DNA from: Coemansia sp. RSA 922
Taxonomy: Eukaryota > Kickxellomycota > Kickxellomycetes > Kickxellales > Kickxellaceae
Length of the DNA: 23,179 bases
Direction: 5' to 3'
NCBI GenBank assembly: GCA_027577415.1
Contig: JANBQS010000278.1
Span: forward strand, 1-23,179
Both the position numbers and the translations under genes were made by a program. Below are positions 1 through 9,197 of the stretch, piece by piece. The notes beneath the pieces are model-generated. The model was not told the DNA's origin. It ran no database searches and worked only from the letters and a program-made list of their open reading frames with translations. Position 1 is the stretch's first letter. Each line of letters opens with the position of its first letter.

Positions 1-215
1 GTGTATGCCGCTGGATATCAGATCTCTAACACACAGCTTTGCCCATGAAAGCTTACTTTAACCAGGTGTATACTTTAACCAGGTATACTCTTGCCCGAAA
101 CGCTTGGCCCACTGGGAGTCGGAGGGGATGTAGATTATATTTTCTTAGTATACTATTTTCACGTTTGTTAATCAATCAGTTGTCCAAATCCCAATAGTGA
201 TAAAGAAAAAGGATT
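1..215. other. Left-edge spacer, no gene seen
   Basis: This stretch lies downstream of the RNase H gene, which is read on the minus strand. I see no coding frame that continues past the window edge and no recognisable RNA gene. It is AT-rich near 135-215 and holds one short tandem duplication (54-84). It is probably the 3' flank of the RNase H gene plus spacer. Confidence 0.5.
54..84. repeat. Two tandem copies of a 14-bp unit
   Basis: TACTTTAACCAGGT occurs at 54-67 and again at 71-84, so the period is 17 bp. This is seen directly. It looks like a local slippage duplication in the spacer; no function is implied. Confidence 0.85.
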
Positions 216-716
216 TCAGCGGCGGCGGTTATTGTTGCGGGCGCCTCGAGTAGCCAAATTGTGTGCGGCATCATTGCCCCTGTTGCCAGAGTGGCCACTG
301 ATTTTCTCAAACCTCACGTCACAGTTACCACCGCGGATCTGGTTTAAAGTGCCCTGGATAAGATCCTGGTTGGCGACTGGGTTACTGGCCTGGTTAACCC
401 ATCCATTGCGATCCCAGGTGTGATTCCACTTGGTCAGGCTGTCGATGCTGTACTGCGAATCAGTCTTGATGACCACAGTGGGGCGACTGTTGTAGCCACG
501 AGCACTTTCGTTGGCTTGCGAGACAGCTTGGTTAATGGCGGCGAGCTCAGCACGCTGGTTCGTCTGCCTGGAGCCGGACAAGGAGCCGGAATAGTTCCTC
601 GAGTCACCGGGACCAAAGTACACGCCAACACCACCGGAGGCTGAGCGCTGGCCATTGCTGTGGCAGGCACCATCGGTGTAGATCTCCATATCGGGTCTCC
701 CGTTATAATTCGACAT
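216..716 (-). CDS. Ribonuclease H1, single-domain, with His in place of the fourth catalytic Asp
   Basis: This 166-residue protein is a stand-alone RNase H1 fold, which cuts the RNA strand of RNA-DNA hybrids. Motifs in order: YTDGAC with the first catalytic Asp (D15), QRAEL with the catalytic Glu (E57), KTDSQY with the second Asp (D86), WNHTW, and GHSGNRGND with the active-site-loop His (H142). The fourth acid, at the D134 position of E. coli RNase HI, is His (H152, within NDAAHNLA). The start is the ATG at 714-716 with A at -3; the frame is open further upstream but without an ATG. There is no N-terminal hybrid-binding domain of the kind eukaryotic RNase H1 usually carries, and I see no mitochondrial presequence. 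The tail is Asn/Arg-rich. It diverges from the UBX gene. The family call is firm; full activity is uncertain because of H152. Confidence 0.93.
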   Translation of the reverse strand: MSNYNGRPDMEIYTDGACHSNGQRSASGGVGVYFGPGDSRNYSGSLSGSRQTNQRAELAAINQAVSQANESARGYNSRPTVVIKTDSQYSIDSLTKWNHTWDRNGWVNQASNPVANQDLIQGTLNQIRGGNCDVRFEKISGHSGNRGNDAAHNLATRGARNNNRRR

Positions 717-1262
717 CTTAGAATACAGTTGTTTTTTTTCGTTCGAGTAAAATAGCAAAGTGAAATGGTACTATTGCGTATTGAAGAGTGAATAAGATGT
801 TCACTAATAAGATTGAAAGAATAGGAAATAATCTGTTTGTAAGGAAAAGTTCTTTGAAAGCTGGAGGGAGAAATGTTGGCTTTTTATAGCCGTAGCGACC
901 TGGACTGAGGAGCCAGTGCACTCGTTCTTTGTGATGGGTGATGAGTATCACTGTAGAGATGGAGATCTTGATCTTGATGCGTGAGAGGATCCGCCGTGAG
1001 ACTCATGACTCGCAACAGTACTGTGGAGAGAAGAGAGATGTGGTGTCTCTCGAGCTTATCGTCGTTGTTACCCTGTGAAAGCATCAAGCCATTGTGCTCA
1101 CAGACACTAAACTAGGATGGATCACCCTAACAGGATTTGATAGGATAAGATCGCCTAGTGGAGTAATATTTTTTCAATTACTGCGGGATGAAACAGGCAG
1201 TTGGGAATCAAAGCCATCTTTCTTCCCTTTACATTCATTTCTTTTTTATCACAGCAGTAGCC
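717..1262. promoter_or_regulatory. Divergent promoter region of RNase H1 and the UBX gene
   Basis: This 546-bp spacer separates two outward-reading genes and should hold both promoters. On the minus strand TATAAAAA lies at 888-881, inside an imperfect inverted repeat (GGCTATAAAAAGCC), about 165 bp before the RNase H ATG, a plausible TATA box. Toward the UBX gene a pyrimidine-rich tract (about 1217-1250) precedes the start. Short open frames here lack homology or a good start, and I do not call them genes. Confidence 0.45.
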
Positions 1263-2204
1263 ATGGAGACACCAGTAGAGCCGATATGGCAGACCGGCGG
1301 AGTATTCAAGGCAGCTAGCGATGCACTCAAGCAAGGCCGACTACTCGTAGTGTGCGTGCTAGACGAAGGCCTAGCGCTTGGCGCAAAGCACCGCAAGCAG
1401 CTAAAGGAGGCGTTTGACAATAGCGAAATAAGCTCATTACTAGTGGCGCACTGCATCTGCGTGCGACTAGCAGCGCGTACCGAGGAAGAGAACGCGTTCA
1501 CGCGGCTTTTCCCTGCTGTACAGGCACTCAGCGTCTGCATTGCACACTCTGCTGGCAATGCCGTAGTCTGCGGACCCAACATCACGCAAACTCACATATT
1601 GGCCGAGATCCAAGCTCAGCTCCACGCCAGCACACAGCCCCGAGGCTCAGTACATATGGGATCGCTCGAAGCTATCGAGAACGAACGACTGCGCAGACTC
1701 CTAGTTAGTCGGCGTAGAGGCGATATGCAGCGTGTAAAGCAGGCAGTCAGCGACTTTAAGGACGACCGGCAGGGATACGCCTACGTTCATGGGCCTAACA
1801 AGCAGGTGGCACCAAAGAGAAAGGAGGGTGGCGTGGCTGATAACAGAACTGGAGCGCACTTGCTGCTGCGTGTCAGCGATGGCCGAACACTGACTGCAGT
1901 GTTCGAGGCAAGGGCTGTGTTCTCCGAGGTGCGTGCGTATGTGGTTAAGGAGCTGGGTCCGGCGGGAATCGCTACTATGCTGCCTCCGCGTCGCGTACTG
2001 ACTGGTGACGACGATGGTCGGACGCTGGCTGAGCTGGGGCTGGTTCCTACGGCTACGCTGCTTGTGAGTGTGGCGGTTTCCGTTCGGACTCAAAAGGTAT
2101 CCGAACCGTGGTTCGAGTGGCCCACCCCACATCTCCTCAGGCAGCTCGTCTACTTGGGCATTGTAGGCGTCCTTTTACTCGCGTGCCTTTACCCAAGGAA
2201 ATAA
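1263..2204 (+). CDS. UBX-domain protein with thioredoxin-like N-terminus and C-terminal membrane anchor (UBXN4/Ubx7-like)
   Basis: The 313-residue product has the layout of UBXN4 (erasin) and yeast Ubx7, which link the AAA ATPase Cdc48/p97 to the ER membrane during ER-associated degradation. Residues about 12-120 form a UAS/thioredoxin-like domain (FKAASDALKQGRLLVVCVLD matches the family's opening strand and helix). A charged linker follows, then a UBX domain at about 198-272 (LLLRVSDGRTL ... LAELGLVPTATLLV). Residues about 292-310 form one hydrophobic helix ending in YPRK, a tail-anchor-like end. The start is the ATG at 1263 (G at -3, G at +4); an upstream in-frame ATG at 1188 would add a low-quality hydrophobic stretch and is less likely. 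The usual FPR loop of UBX domains reads PPR (241-243). No intron is needed. Confidence 0.85.
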   Translation: METPVEPIWQTGGVFKAASDALKQGRLLVVCVLDEGLALGAKHRKQLKEAFDNSEISSLLVAHCICVRLAARTEEENAFTRLFPAVQALSVCIAHSAGNAVVCGPNITQTHILAEIQAQLHASTQPRGSVHMGSLEAIENERLRRLLVSRRRGDMQRVKQAVSDFKDDRQGYAYVHGPNKQVAPKRKEGGVADNRTGAHLLLRVSDGRTLTAVFEARAVFSEVRAYVVKELGPAGIATMLPPRRVLTGDDDGRTLAELGLVPTATLLVSVAVSVRTQKVSEPWFEWPTPHLLRQLVYLGIVGVLLLACLYPRK

Positions 2205-2348
2205 GGAACTCGTGTGTGGGGAAAATAATTGTATGCGTTTCTTTTCTCCGTTCGTATCAAATTCCTTCCTTTTTTCTTTCATTCTTTTTGTCTTGTTGCC
2301 TCGATTAGGCTCGGTTTCTGCTGCGTTTTTAAAAAATATACACATACA

Positions 2349-4457
2349 ATGACATTTGGGTCTGAACTCAAGGTACGCAAATATAGCTACTACGTAATCG
2401 CGACACTCGGTACGAATGACGCGACAATACTAATAGTTCAAGTGTTTCTTTTGTAGCCAAATGAGTTTGGAGCGATTAACGGATACACAGAAAAGCAGAT
2501 AGAGGTATATGGCGCCTTGGCCAAGCTGCTTGCTGAAAAGGCGACAGCAGAGAAGGAGTACGGGCGCAAGGTAGTGGAGCTGGCACAGGGCTTCCAGCAA
2601 CAGCTAGCCGGATTGCACGAGAGCAGCGGCGGCAGCGGCATGGACAGCCTGGCTCTGACAGACGCCGAGGCAGAGGGCACAGGGCCACTGGAGTTGACAT
2701 CGGCAGTCAACGAGTGGGCAGCGCGGCTGGAAGAGGAGGGCCGGCTGCACGTACAAGTAGGGTCCAAGACCAGCAGTGACATAGCCGATGAGCTTCGCGC
2801 GGCATACGATGGGCTGGCGGAGGCACGGCGCAAAACCCTAGACGGCTATCAGCGCCTATTGGCCGAGCGCGACTCCACGTACGAGCAAAAAGACCGGGCA
2901 CGCACAGCCTACGACGCTCGGTCCAAGACCCTGGCAGGGTCCCTCCAGCGCCAAGAAAGGGCGACTACGGAAAAGGACCAGGAGAAATTCCGCCAGCGCG
3001 CTGACCGCGACACGTCATTGCGCAACCAAGCCAAGAACGAGTATATTTTGCAGGTAGCCGTAGCCAATGCCGCCAAGAACGCTGTTAACCGCGTGCTGAC
3101 CCCGCGAGCTATGGACGCTATGCAGGCTATCAACGACCACCGCGTCGCTCAGACCCGTCAGCTTCTACTGCAGATGCTGGCTATGCAGACTGCTGCCGAT
3201 TCACGCCGCGTTGCTGCCACACAGCGCGCCGCCTCGGTTGTCTCCCGCGTGGCGCCCACTGCCGACTCTGACCAGCTTGTGCGCCGCCGCACTGCTGCTG
3301 GCCAGAGCCGCTGGGACGAGCCGGCCGACTTCCGCGTCGTCGTTGATGCTGCTGCCGGCGAAGACGATGCTATTGCGAGGGACGGCGAGAGCCAGGCTAT
3401 TTTGCGCAACCTGGGTCTGCAGGCACAGCGCGATGCCCAGCGCGCCGAGGAGGAAATGAGAACTGCTGCTGCTACCGCCGAACAGTGTCGCCAGCGCGCT
3501 CAGGCTGGCGCCAAGGGCAGTGACCGCGAGCTGGAGCGAGCTGCCGATGCTGACAGAGACTCGGCCATTGCCGAGCTCCATGCAGTGCAGCACCACGCAT
3601 TACACGCAGCTGTTGAATTGCACTTGGGCCACGCTGTTGCGCATGGCAGCCTGCATGCATTCAAGCCCGTCACTTTGGCACTCTCTCGTACCTGCGACTA
3701 CTGCGCCGAATCCATCGGCGGACTGCAACGCAAGGCTGCGCGCTGCAGTCTGTGCGAGTACACTTGCCACGCCAAGTGTCAGATCAAAGTCGAGCCGAAC
3801 TGTCCTGGCCCTGATACTGAGCATAAATCCGGGTTCCTGTCAATGTTTGGCACCCTGCGTGGCAAGAAGAAACAGCAGCATCAGCGCTCTGCCTCGGTTC
3901 TCTCTAATGACTCGGTGGGCTCCGGCGCCCCGCCTAGTATTGGTGCTGCTTCTCAGGCCTCGTTGCCAAGACAGCACGCACTTCCTCCCGCCCTGCCGAT
4001 GCTGCAACTGACAGCGCCACCACCAACCACATCTCTAGTTGCTAATGTGGGTACTGTCGCTGTCTTGTATGATTTTGCTGGCGATGGCGCAACTACCCTG
4101 ACTGTACGGGCCTCCGACCGCGTGCGTATCGTCGAACCAGATACTGATGCCTCCGGATGGACTGCTGTCGAATTGCCCAGTGGACTCCAGGGCCTGGTTC
4201 CCACTTCCTACGTCGACATGTCTGAATACAAACCACCGCCCATTCAGCATCGTATGCTGGCACTTAATGAACCAAAAGTCGAATACGTCGTGGCGCTCTA
4301 TGATTTCTCTGCAAGGGATCCTGATGAATTGTCCTTTGCTGCTGGCGATCGTATCCGTGTCGTGTCTCGCGAAATAGGTGATGGCTGGATACAAGGCGCA
4401 TTGTCTGGTGGCCGTGAAGGACGACTTCCCGTAGCATATGTGCAAAATGATGATTAA
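2349..4457 (+). CDS. BZZ1: Bzz1-type F-BAR, C1 and double-SH3 protein
   Basis: Exons 2349-2372 and 2457-4457 give 674 residues. Exon 1 encodes only MTFGSELK; joined to PNEFGAINGYTEKQIEVYGALAK it makes the normal F-BAR opening, so the splice is well supported. Domains: F-BAR, about 1-260 (coiled, EKEYGRKV near the start); further coiled coil to about 390; a C1 zinc finger at 408-457 with the pattern H-x12-C-x2-C ... C-x2-C-x4-H-x2-C-x7-C; SH3 domains at about 542-596 (VLYDF) and 615-674 (VALYDF). Known role in the family: Bzz1 binds WASP (Las17) and type I myosin through its SH3 domains at endocytic actin patches, and the F-BAR senses or bends plasma membrane. Length and domain order match fungal Bzz1. 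A polyadenylation signal lies 39 nt after the stop. Confidence 0.93.
2373..2456 (+). other. Intron 1 of the Bzz1 gene (84 nt)
   Basis: Donor GTACGC follows AAG; the acceptor is TTGTAG. A near-consensus branch site TACTAAT lies at 2428-2434. It is phase 0, and removing it joins the 8-codon first exon to the F-BAR frame. Confidence 0.9.
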
Positions 4458-4495
4458 ATGTTTTTGAAATTTTCACACTCCTTAGCGTTTTAATG

Positions 4496-4501
4496 AATAA
4501 A
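4496..4501 (+). terminator. Polyadenylation signal AATAAA of the Bzz1 gene
   Basis: A canonical AATAAA lies 39 nt beyond the Bzz1 stop codon, in AT-rich sequence and before the next promoter. Confidence 0.55.
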
Positions 4502-4595
4502 CTTGTACACTTTGATTTCGTCGCATCTATTTATAGCATGTGTATTTTTGAAAATAAGGGTTGTCTTTTTGGATGTGACAACCTCTTTTTTCTTG

Positions 4596-4602
4596 TATAA
4601 AA
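4596..4602 (+). promoter_or_regulatory. TATA box of the small secreted gene
   Basis: TATAAAA lies 76 bp upstream of the ATG at 4672. The spacing and sequence resemble those before the orphan gene read on the minus strand at 22359. Confidence 0.5.
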
Positions 4603-4671
4603 TGGCTGCTGGTCGCCGCGCTACTGTGACCAAACACTATCCAACGTTCCTTCTTTTTTTATTTATAAATC

Positions 4672-4935
4672 ATGAAATCGTTTATTATACTCGTTCTTTC
4701 GCTTTTTGCGCTGGTCTCTGCCTATCCTATTGCGCAAGATCAATACCTTACTGAAGTAGACAAATGCGACGAGTATCAGGAATCCATATCGACTACTGAG
4801 GCCTATACGAGTATTCCAAACATTTTTGAAGTCGATGAGCTTATCCTAAACTCCCTGGGACTGATTGACGAGGACCAGAGCATTGAGCAAAATGACGAGT
4901 CTGTGGTAGCTAATGACGTCGATACCGGAAACTAG
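4672..4935 (+). CDS. Small acidic secreted protein, orphan
   Basis: This 87-residue product opens with a textbook signal peptide: MKS, a hydrophobic core (FIILVLSLFALV), and SA-Y as a likely cleavage site after residue 17. The mature part of about 70 residues has 18 Asp/Glu against one Lys, a single Cys and no repeats, so it is strongly acidic and probably disordered. I recognise no family. The start has A at -3, and a TATA box lies 76 bp upstream, so the gene looks expressed. It could be a secreted effector-like or cell-surface peptide, or the propeptide of something processed; there is no clear dibasic processing site. It sits alone between Bzz1 and the F-box-like gene. Confidence 0.65.
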   Translation: MKSFIILVLSLFALVSAYPIAQDQYLTEVDKCDEYQESISTTEAYTSIPNIFEVDELILNSLGLIDEDQSIEQNDESVVANDVDTGN

Positions 4936-5270
4936 TGATGTTAACGTTGTTTATTTGTATATAATGTTATAAATTGTCATATATATTGGTTCTGTAAAAA
5001 TTACTTATATTTGAACACTCCTATGTCATAAAGCTCCATAAACAATTGCTCTGCGCCAGTCAGGTAAACTTTCCTTCCGCTTCGATAAGCTTTATTATTA
5101 GTATAAAAAACGTACGGTGGCTTGGTCGCATCAAGAAATCAACAGTGCCATTGTCTTAAGCGCGAGGGAGAATTTTTTTTGTCTATTTGTCTCCACTGTC
5201 CGCAGCAGTTCTTTTTTCTTTTTTTTTTTTTTCCTCACTTTTTTTTTTTGCCAGAATTTATTTACTATTG
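4936..5270. other. AT-rich spacer with long T tracts before the F-box-like gene
   Basis: No gene is visible. The first half is AT-rich (for example GTATATAATGTTATAAATT) and should hold the 3' end of the secreted-protein gene. From about 5172 there are T runs, including T-rich blocks at 5211-5232 and 5239-5249, leading directly to the ATG at 5271. This is the same kind of pyrimidine leader seen before other plus-strand genes here. Confidence 0.5.
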
Positions 5271-7064
5271 ATGCAGACTTTATCGATTTTTCAACTCCTT
5301 CCTCCCCACGTCGTCCGGATGGTAGTGAACCATCTGGTGGCCAACACTCGACTCTTGTCTAGCGGCGTCACACCTGATACCGTAGAGTACAAGTGGATGT
5401 TGATGAGACTGCTGCATGTCTGTCAAAACTTTCGGGCCGTTGCTTCAGCAATTTTTTACAGAGTTAACTCGCAAGATATTGGCTCTAGGCACTATTGGTA
5501 TCATGAACCCAGGGAAGACTGGTTGTGGTGTCGCCTTAAAAGGTTCTACCAATCCCTGCACCCCCTAACTCGAGAGGTGCATCTGTTGCTTAACAAGTCG
5601 AGCGTATATTTTGGCCAAGCACTGGAGAGCCTATCAAGCGCGCCATTCGACAGCTGGAACTTCCTGGAGGTGCGCAAGCTTAAGCTGCAATTCTACGTGC
5701 CACAATGGCAGCAGAATGAGTGGGACGAGCAATATGCGGAGAGGAATGAGATGTTGGAGCAAGCTGATACCAAGTCCGAGTACTACGACTGGCTAGAGGG
5801 GAAGCGTCGGGAGATCAAGGAGGAGGATCTAAAGATCGCCCCAACAGTCAAGGCCAATATCAACGAGTTTGTATTATGGGTCAAACAGATGATGCCGACC
5901 CTCCGCGAAATCGAGATAGAGTATGGAATAGACGAGTTGGAGCATGATCCTGGCAACGACTTCTTTGACACCTTGCTTGAGCCGCTCCTGCGCCTTGCTC
6001 CGCGTATTGTGCACTGAACCCCCAATGGCAAATTATACTTGAGTGTACCATTGGACGATATATCCAACCTGGTGCATATCGATATGGAAGTCGGCGACAT
6101 GGGGCCGATTGCAAAGTTGGCACGGCGGAGCGCGGCAACGCTGGAGTATCTTTGTATTATGACTGGCCATAGCTATCACGGATCCACTTTTGACCTTATT
6201 AGGGATGCTGGTGGCGATTACGTTTGTTACCCTCGGTTGCGTGTGCTGAAGCTGGAACATTATTCTGATTTTGAGAGGTACGGATCTTCTGTTCTTCCTA
6301 GCGTAGTACCATTTCCTACTCTTAGGATACTGAGTCTTACTGGTCGCTGCCCGTTCGGCGACGATACGATATTTAGGGGAAATGCGGCTACCCTCGAGAG
6401 TCTGGTATTGAAAACCAACCACGATGACATTGCTAAGCTTGTCGAACGCGGCGTATTTACATCCACTAGCCACCCAAGACTGCAGTGTGTCAAATTTTTG
6501 CATACTGGCTACTATGGATCGCGCCAATACGCTTTATACGTGGAATACCTGTCGTTGATGTTAAGCATTGCGCCTAATGCGGCGGTGCGGAGCTTTCCTT
6601 GCGGCAAATCGCAGCCTGATATTCCCTCCATGATTTCGATACTCGGCGGCTATCCCAACATTCAAGTTTTGAGCTTACCAGAGGTATACCTGTCGCTCTG
6701 GAACGTCATCCTACTTATCAAGTCACTCCTGCTACTCTCAGACCTTCACAGTAGGACACCGTATCACATTAATTTGCCTGGCAATGTCAAAGAAGAGAAA
6801 GAGCTTCCGGTGTACGTGCTCTCGAACTACAAGCCCATGGGTGAGCGCTTCCGGTGCTGGTATATCACAAAGGCTTCTGCTTATGTCTCTACAACTGCGT
6901 GGTGCGTGCTGCTGCTGGCATTGATATGTCCAAATTTTGACTGCTGCGTTCCGCTGAAGGAGGAGTTTAGCAAGTATATGAATGAGTTGAGACGGGTCAT
7001 CGATTCAGATGGGTTTAAGGACCATGCACCTCGTCTGCGACGCTTGTTATTTAGTGATTGGTGA
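5271..7064 (+). pseudogene. F-box/LRR-like protein gene with an in-frame TGA
   Basis: One reading frame of 597 codons runs from the ATG at 5271 to the TGA ending at 7064, broken only by TGA at 6015-6017 (codon 249). No frame change occurs; the frame simply continues as TPNGKLYLSVPL. The N-terminus (LPPHVVRMVVNHL ... LLHVCQNFRAV) fits a degenerate F-box, and the rest shows repeated 'L..L.L' strands like an LRR-type solenoid. It aligns in pattern with the gene at 7425-9104 (ARRSAATLE, CYPRLRVL, VVPFPTLRIL against ARRNSLTLE, CYPHLKQL, VLPFPALVDL). F-box proteins recruit substrates to SCF ubiquitin ligases; here that is inference. An intron across the stop is unlikely: the only nearby GT...AG pair would be 40 nt, lacks a pyrimidine tract and shifts the frame. 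Either a recent nonsense allele, stop readthrough, or a sequence error. Confidence 0.75.
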
Positions 7065-7424
7065 TTTTGGTAACTGACTATTATAAATACTTTGCGAAGA
7101 TGCTATTCTTAAAAAAGAAATATGACTACGCAGCAATGTTTATCGAGTGGTCCACACAAATGTTTATCTCGCTCTCACTGATAGACATTGGATCCAGTTA
7201 TTCCGTGGCTACTATCAAGTAGTCTCATAGCTGCCCTTGCCAATGGGGTTAGTATAATAGCAAACAACTTTTCAATGCAAGTCGCTAGTGGCTGGAATAA
7301 AGCTTGTGGTAACTATCATGATCCAACACTAAGGATCGGCCTCTCCAATAAGTTACTACAGCGCAACGCTTTGTACTAAGAGTACAATAGGAATTTATCC
7401 ATATAAGCTTCAAAATATTGCCCA
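7065..7424. other. Spacer between the convergent F-box-like genes
   Basis: This is the shared 3' region of two convergent genes. AATAAA at 7296-7301 could serve the plus-strand gene. A frame of about 63 codons at 7188-7379 has no ATG and no recognisable content, so I do not call it. Nothing else is seen. Confidence 0.45.
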
Positions 7425-9104
7425 CTAAAAGTTAAGACCATCCCAACATATTAGCTCCAAGTGGGATTTGTATGGCGAGTACATTTTGTGACCCACCAAC
7501 TCTTGTTGAGCCCTTTCAAGTTGCTGGATAAGTCCACCGCAGCTTATATCAAGTAGCATAGGACAAGAGATAGCCAACAAATAACAATAGTGAGTTATCG
7601 AGTTATAGTTTGTTGGGTTTAAATCATTTACGCAGGCATACTTTAGTCTAGGTGCAATGCATTTTGTAGCGTCGCAAAGCATGTTTACAATATCCGCGCC
7701 AAACACGTCTTCCAAGCACTCACCAGTGGGACTGATATCATCTAAATAAGGTGTTAACTCAATGCAATATAAGTTGGGCGCTCTTTTGAGTATCTGCGCA
7801 AGTAGAGATATCGGAATTGGGGCAATACTAACGTTTAAATACTGCACATTAATTATATGTAGTGATTCTGTCAATGTAGTAGACATCGGTGGCAGTGTAG
7901 ACTTTCTAAGCGTATCAATACTTAGTGATTCGGCTAATGGAGCCATATGGAACATATTATTATATAATAAAGCAATCTGCTCCAAATCATGTTCAATATC
8001 GTTTATGCTAAGGACTAACGTAATATGCTTGACATGTGGCAGCCCGTTATTAACAAACACATTACTTTTCCAAAGCGCCATGGCTGTCTGCCCGCAAATC
8101 TTTAATTGTAATCTTTCTAACTGTTTATGACTTTTCAGCAACATTTCACACCAACCGTCTTGATCGATACAGCTGTAAGTTAGATCAACAAGGGCTGGAA
8201 ATGGGAGCACATTTGGTGACACTATTGTTGGAAAAAGTTCAGGATAACAGCTTTCATAGTACAACTGTTTTAGATGAGGATAGCATAGTTCTACATTATC
8301 AGCGCTATCAATTAGTTTGCTAAACGCCCCGGTGTTTATAAATTTCAATTTCAAACACTCAAGTGTCAGGCTATTCCTTCGAGCCATCTCTACACACATG
8401 TCGACACTGCAGTGTCCATGAATCTCAAGGCTTGAGAGATTTGGTACTGCTGGTGGACTGGTTAGCTTAATTTGGGAGTCTCGTACATTGTAGAAAACAT
8501 TTGTCTTGTCCGCTAACAGTCCCCCAATTAGTTTGTTATAGTGTGAGGTTCTTTGAACTGGATATGATTTTACCTTACGTCTGCTTTCTACTATACAACT
8601 CCGTGCATTGGGAAACAGGCGGTGGAGAAGTTTGTTAAAGGTATTGATGTTTATAGTGCAGGTTTCGTCATCAGGTATGTTAGACGGATCATCTACAGAT
8701 ATGTCCACAATAACCGAGCTGACATTGTCAAATTTTGTGTGAGTATAGCTGGCATTTCTCAGCATAGTCAAGGCAGTGCCGTTCAGAATATATTCGTACG
8801 TCACATCCAATAGTACTGCCTTCACGTATTTGTTGTAATCATATGCAATAACCTCTTGCAGTGGTAATCCATCTTCTAGCGAGTATTTGTGTCTACCAAG
8901 ATTGCTGCTACACAAGAAATACATTTGCTTGCAAATAGCCTGTACGGACATCCACCTCGTTTTTTGACATAATGCAAGCGCTTTAAATAGGTTTTGCCGG
9001 TTCAACGAATTATTGGCAAAAGGAATAAACTGGCCATCACGGTATATATTCACTTCTAGAGAAATAACTCGTGCAATAATGTGAGTAGGGAGGTCTAAAA
9101 GCAT
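7425..9104 (-). CDS. F-box/LRR-like protein, AT-biased paralogue
   Basis: This intact 559-residue frame starts at the ATG at 9104. Residues 1-75 suggest an F-box (LPTHIIARVISLE ... LALCQKTRWMSVQAICKQMYFLC). The rest is an irregular leucine-rich solenoid. It shares an ordered series of motifs with the gene at 5271-7064: ARR.S.TLE, F..LI..A, CYP.L, V.PFP.L, LE.L.LK and VF...G.P...., so the two are diverged paralogues in convergent orientation. Codon choice is visibly richer in A/T-ending codons than in housekeeping genes here, and identity between the paralogues looks low, consistent with fast evolution. An SCF adaptor role is inference from fold only. I recall large families of such proteins in Coemansia-type genomes but could not check. 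Confidence 0.75.
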   Translation of the reverse strand: MLLDLPTHIIARVISLEVNIYRDGQFIPFANNSLNRQNLFKALALCQKTRWMSVQAICKQMYFLCSSNLGRHKYSLEDGLPLQEVIAYDYNKYVKAVLLDVTYEYILNGTALTMLRNASYTHTKFDNVSSVIVDISVDDPSNIPDDETCTININTFNKLLHRLFPNARSCIVESRRKVKSYPVQRTSHYNKLIGGLLADKTNVFYNVRDSQIKLTSPPAVPNLSSLEIHGHCSVDMCVEMARRNSLTLECLKLKFINTGAFSKLIDSADNVELCYPHLKQLYYESCYPELFPTIVSPNVLPFPALVDLTYSCIDQDGWCEMLLKSHKQLERLQLKICGQTAMALWKSNVFVNNGLPHVKHITLVLSINDIEHDLEQIALLYNNMFHMAPLAESLSIDTLRKSTLPPMSTTLTESLHIINVQYLNVSIAPIPISLLAQILKRAPNLYCIELTPYLDDISPTGECLEDVFGADIVNMLCDATKCIAPRLKYACVNDLNPTNYNSITHYCYLLAISCPMLLDISCGGLIQQLERAQQELVGHKMYSPYKSHLELICWDGLNF

Positions 9105-9197
9105 TATAAGTACATGGAAGAAATGTTTTTAAAGAAAAGAGTGAAGAAAGGGGTTCTGCATGGCTGTCTGAAAAAATTACCTTGGCCCAAAACGATT

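Noticed and set aside
434..673. Second minus-strand frame inside the RNase H gene
   Set aside because: It overlaps the RNase H frame, whose catalytic motifs leave no doubt about the coding frame.
2105..2125. GGTTCGAGTGGCC, similar to a tRNA B box
   Set aside because: It is coding sequence of the UBX protein and there is no A box or acceptor stem at the right distance.
6004..6043. Intron that would remove the in-frame TGA
   Set aside because: The GT...AG pair is only 40 nt, has no pyrimidine tract or branch site, and its removal would shift the reading frame.
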